Positions 63,964-64,000 of a DNA stretch of 64,000 nucleotides are shown piece after piece. Position numbers and translations under genes: made by a program. Each line of letters begins with the position of its first letter. Position 1 is the stretch's first letter. The notes beneath the pieces were generated by a model that saw only the letters and a program-made list of their open reading frames with translations, ran no database searches and was not told the origin of the DNA. Source of the stretch: Caprella mutica (lineage: Eukaryota > Arthropoda > Malacostraca > Amphipoda > Caprellidae); NCBI GenBank assembly GCA_947561585.1, contig CANNZV010000269.1:279227-343226 (forward strand). Reading direction: 5' to 3'.

Positions 63964-64000
63964 GTGAGTTGGTACATGTTGTGGTGCTGATAGTACATGC

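Noticed and set aside
7129..63963. Assignment to the alpha-3/5 (LanA) laminin group
   Set aside because: LamNT text and two L4 domains match the alpha-1/2 layout; the alpha-3/5 group has a single L4 of this type and a longer LE rod.

Overview
This is eukaryotic nuclear DNA, AT-rich and intron-dense, almost certainly from an arthropod. The exact lineage cannot be fixed from sequence alone; an insect is my best guess, because of the wing-blister-type laminin, the BEL/Pao, mariner, pogo and hAT remnants and a possible TCAGT initiator. The window holds the 3' end of a trypsin-like serine protease gene (1-137, + strand), about 7 kb of transposon-rich spacer, and then one large + strand gene filling the rest. 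That gene encodes a laminin alpha chain of the alpha-1/2 (LAMA1/LAMA2, Drosophila wing blister) type. I resolved 59 coding exons from the start codon at 7129 to 63963, where the window cuts the gene at the LG4/LG5 boundary. Nearly all junctions have GT-AG ends (one is GC-AG) and the phases agree throughout. The exons sum to about 3,078 codons.

The laminin is laid out in order: signal peptide (exon 1), LamNT (exons 2-8), LEa EGF-like modules (8-12), L4a (12-16, with an RGD), LEb modules (16-26), L4b (26-32), LEc modules (32-36), the domain I/II coiled coil (36-45), and LG1 to LG4 (45-59). Two L4 domains flanked by LE modules and followed by LG domains is the alpha-1/2 layout. The product would trimerise with beta and gamma chains through the coiled coil, polymerise through LamNT, and bind integrin and dystroglycan-type receptors through LG.

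The 11.4-kb intron 21 contains a 196-codon open exon at 32368-32956. It starts with a signal peptide and ends at a good donor in phase 1, the phase exon 22 needs. It may be an internal first exon for a short laminin alpha isoform lacking LamNT, LEa, L4a and half of LEb.

The non-coding part is extraordinary. More than two dozen minisatellite arrays (14-70 bp units, up to about 70 copies) fill the introns. At least ten include, or begin exactly at, an exon/intron junction, so splice donors or acceptors have been tandemly copied. Two fold-back MITE families with different arms share the same palindromic core built on GGTATCCATGATACC, and that motif also seeds several minisatellites. Other repeats include a hAT-like MITE family with 8-bp target duplications, a Harbinger-like MITE with TTA duplications, decayed BEL/Pao, pogo/Tigger and mariner elements, and a 240-bp dispersed repeat. 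Most long open frames in the introns are artefacts of arrays and are not annotated as genes.
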